Positions 62,679 to 64,000 of a stretch of 64,000 nucleotides of DNA are shown piece after piece. The translations under genes were made by a program, and so were the position numbers. The first letter of the stretch is position 1. Each line of letters opens with the position of its first letter. The stretch comes from Nocardioides sp. SLBN-35 (GTDB taxonomy: Bacteria > Actinomycetota > Actinomycetes > Propionibacteriales > Nocardioidaceae), in assembly GCF_006715725.1 (NCBI RefSeq), contig NZ_VFNU01000001.1, forward strand, positions 4,650,001 through 4,714,000, written 5' to 3'. A model generated the notes under the pieces. The model made no database searches. It was not told the DNA's origin and saw only the letters and a list, made by a program, of their open reading frames with translations.

Positions 62679-63020
62679 ATGAGCATCGACACCGCGCCCC
62701 GCCGACGCCGCCACCTGATGGATCCGGCCCACCCGGTCCGTCCCGTCAACGACCGGGCACTGACGAACGTGCAGCGCTGGGTGATGTCGACCCTGGTGGT
62801 CTTCACCGCCGCCCACCTGGCGGCGGGGATGGTGATCGCGGCGCTCGAGATCGAGCCGTCAGCGGGCGCCGCCCGGGTCGGCCTGAACGTCATCGGCGGT
62901 GCCTTCATGGCGATCGCCGTGGTCGCCGCCCGGAAGATCCACGGCCGCCCGGGCCTCACCACGTGGCTGCTGGTCGCGCCGCTCGTCACGGCGGTCGGGC
63001 TCTGGCTGACGTACCGCTGA
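62679..63020 (+). CDS. Small membrane protein next to the OhrR-like regulator
   Basis: 113 aa with a basic N-terminus (APRRRRHLMDPAHPVRP) and three hydrophobic segments (VMSTLVVFTAAHLAAGMVIAAL, VGLNVIGGAFMAIAVVAA, TTWLLVAPLVTAVGLWLTY). I do not recognise the family. The ATG at 62679 has GGAG eight bases upstream; the ATG at 62661 is also possible. Divergent from the OhrR-like gene and so perhaps under its control. Its 3' half runs antisense to the end of the benE frame for about 160 nt. Confidence 0.75.
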   Translation: MSIDTAPRRRRHLMDPAHPVRPVNDRALTNVQRWVMSTLVVFTAAHLAAGMVIAALEIEPSAGAARVGLNVIGGAFMAIAVVAARKIHGRPGLTTWLLVAPLVTAVGLWLTYR

Positions 63021-64000
63021 GGGGCGAGCGGCCAGCCAGGTCGCCACGACCCCGGTCACCAGCCCCCAGAAGGGCGCACCCAGCGAGAGGAAGCTGACGC
63101 CCGACGCGGTGACCAGGAAGGTCAGCAGGGGCGCGGTGACGTCGGGACCCGCGAAGGCCGAGGCGAAGGCGCCCTGCAGTGCCCGGAGCAGGGCGAGCCC
63201 GGCCAGCGCCGCCACGAAGGCAGGAGGCGCGGCCCCGAGGAGCGCGACGGCGAGCGGGGCGAGCATGCCGAAGCAGATCGCGACCACGCCGCAGACGATG
63301 CCGGCGGCGTACTGGCGCTCACGGCGCCCCGAGGCGGTGAGCAGGGCGTTGGTCGGTCCGGTCAGGCAGCTGCTGATCGCGCCGACGGCGGCCGACGGCA
63401 GCGAGACCAGGCCGCACGCGATCGTCACGAACCGCATCGGCGCGCGGTGGCCGGCGGCCGCGAGGACCGCCATCCCCTGGGCGTTCTGGACGAACACGAC
63501 GGTCACCGCGAGCGGCAGCACGAGCTCGGCGGCCGCGGCCCAGGAGAAGGTCGGCACCTGCAGCACGGGTACGGCGAGCACGCTGCCCGGCCACGCGACC
63601 GGCTCGACCGTGCGGGTGACGAGCACGGCCACGACGCCGGCGAGGACAGCCGCGACGACGGGCGGCAGCACCGCGCGCACCCGTGGGAGCAGCGCGACGA
63701 CGGCGAAGGCGGCGACCATCGGGGCGGCGACCCCGGCCGTCGTACCGACGGCGGAGACGAGCCCGGTCCCGAAGCCGAGGAAGACACCGGCCACCATCGC
63801 CATCACCACGGGCGTGGGCAGGGCAGCCATCAGCCGGTCGACGCGGCCGACCAGGCCGAGGACGACGAGCAGGACCGCGGTGAGGAGGTAGGCGCCGAGG
63901 ACGTCGGACCACGGCAGGTGCGCGGCTGCCTGGCCGACCAGCGCGGTGCCGGGGATGGTCCAGAAGAAGGCCAGCGGCTGCTGGTGCGCCCAGGAGGCGA
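62859..64000 (-). CDS. benE: BenE-family benzoate/H+ symporter (5' end outside window)
   Basis: Membrane transporter; 380 codons are visible and the N-terminus lies beyond base 64000. Family features are QQPLAFFWTIPGTALVGQAAAHLPWSDVLGAYLLTAVLLVVLGL, the repeated helix start LPTPVVMAMVAGVFLGFG, and ISSCLTGPTNALLTASGRRERQYAAGI. Function: uptake of benzoate, fitting the catabolic genes nearby. Helices end near GLVTGVVATWLAARP. The frame then continues about 50 polar residues to a stop at 62859, antisense to the small membrane-protein gene. That tail may be a read-through of a lost stop. Confidence 0.88.
   Translation of the reverse strand, partial: ASWAHQQPLAFFWTIPGTALVGQAAAHLPWSDVLGAYLLTAVLLVVLGLVGRVDRLMAALPTPVVMAMVAGVFLGFGTGLVSAVGTTAGVAAPMVAAFAVVALLPRVRAVLPPVVAAVLAGVVAVLVTRTVEPVAWPGSVLAVPVLQVPTFSWAAAAELVLPLAVTVVFVQNAQGMAVLAAAGHRAPMRFVTIACGLVSLPSAAVGAISSCLTGPTNALLTASGRRERQYAAGIVCGVVAICFGMLAPLAVALLGAAPPAFVAALAGLALLRALQGAFASAFAGPDVTAPLLTFLVTASGVSFLSLGAPFWGLVTGVVATWLAARPSAVRQPEPDRRDERRDQQPRGEARAAVDLPGGDHGDRHEGTADDVQADPGGAR

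Overview
This window comes from the chromosome of a high-GC actinobacterium. The GC-rich codon use, the str operon order rpsL-rpsG-fusA-tuf, an XPB-type helicase, a PhoH2 protein, a mycobacterial-type CspB, DUF3027, DUF2530 and DUF4032 proteins, a 13E12-type HNH protein and many short actinobacterial 'TANNNT then start codon' promoters all point that way. A Nocardioides-like member of the Propionibacteriales is my best guess, by inference only. Nearly all of the window is ordinary, densely packed core genome. The accessory parts are the repeat block at 14068-15010 and the nested mobile elements at 42181-43362. No rRNA, tRNA or CRISPR array was seen.

Layout. 1-2726 (minus): a MacB-type ABC ATPase cut by the window edge, with a LuxR-type response regulator and histidine kinase. 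2787-7101 (minus): a complete carbohydrate ABC importer (binding protein, two permeases, MalK-type ATPase). 7266-8468 (plus): a DUF4032 kinase-fold protein. 8477-10750 (minus): a butanediol-dehydrogenase-like enzyme and an unknown membrane protein. 10855-12574: asparaginase, divergent from a YdeI/OmdA-type protein. 12638-15010: an HNH/DUF222 protein followed by a ~0.95 kb block of nested repeats. 15011-20472 (minus): a seven-gene thiamine operon thiE-thiO-thiS-thiG-tenI-thiD-thiC, mostly with 4-nt overlaps, under a TPP riboswitch whose 5' half lies inside the 3' end of the upstream flavin monooxygenase gene.

21826-28360: a secreted protein with an internal duplication, a class I fumarase, small genes, a GntR/membrane-protein pair and a class II fumarase. 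28371-32422 (minus): small membrane protein, lytic transglycosylase, secreted Ig-like protein, PhoH2. 32617-37770 (minus): trmB and the str operon, with its own strong promoter. 38006-41202 (minus): a marR-MFS-NCS2 operon in which the MFS gene seems to use an ACG start. 41261-42173 (plus): DUF2530 and a methyltransferase. 42181-43362: an IS5-family insertion sequence sitting inside one arm of a small foldback (MITE-like) element. 43370-46776: DUF3027, MFS, CspB, GNAT.

46786-50355 (minus): PP2C phosphatase, FHA protein and RDD-FHA protein, a phosphothreonine signalling module. 50377-54333 (plus): a helicase-associated protein and XPB helicase. 54406-57367 (minus): Lon, with a ClgR-like box, and a Uma2-family protein. 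57650-64000: a beta-ketoadipate-type operon (thiolase, CoA-transferase A and B, then two unknown genes) with a divergent LysR regulator, an OhrR-like MarR regulator, a small membrane protein and a truncated BenE-type benzoate transporter. Together the last block suggests aromatic-acid catabolism ending in succinyl-CoA and acetyl-CoA.

The most notable observations are the IS-split foldback element, the stop codon that doubles as the conserved CTGAGA of the TPP aptamer, the ACG start of the MFS gene, the nested repeat block, the ClgR-like operator at lon, and the recurring leaderless-promoter layout at nine or more genes. I did not find a clearly new biological system.
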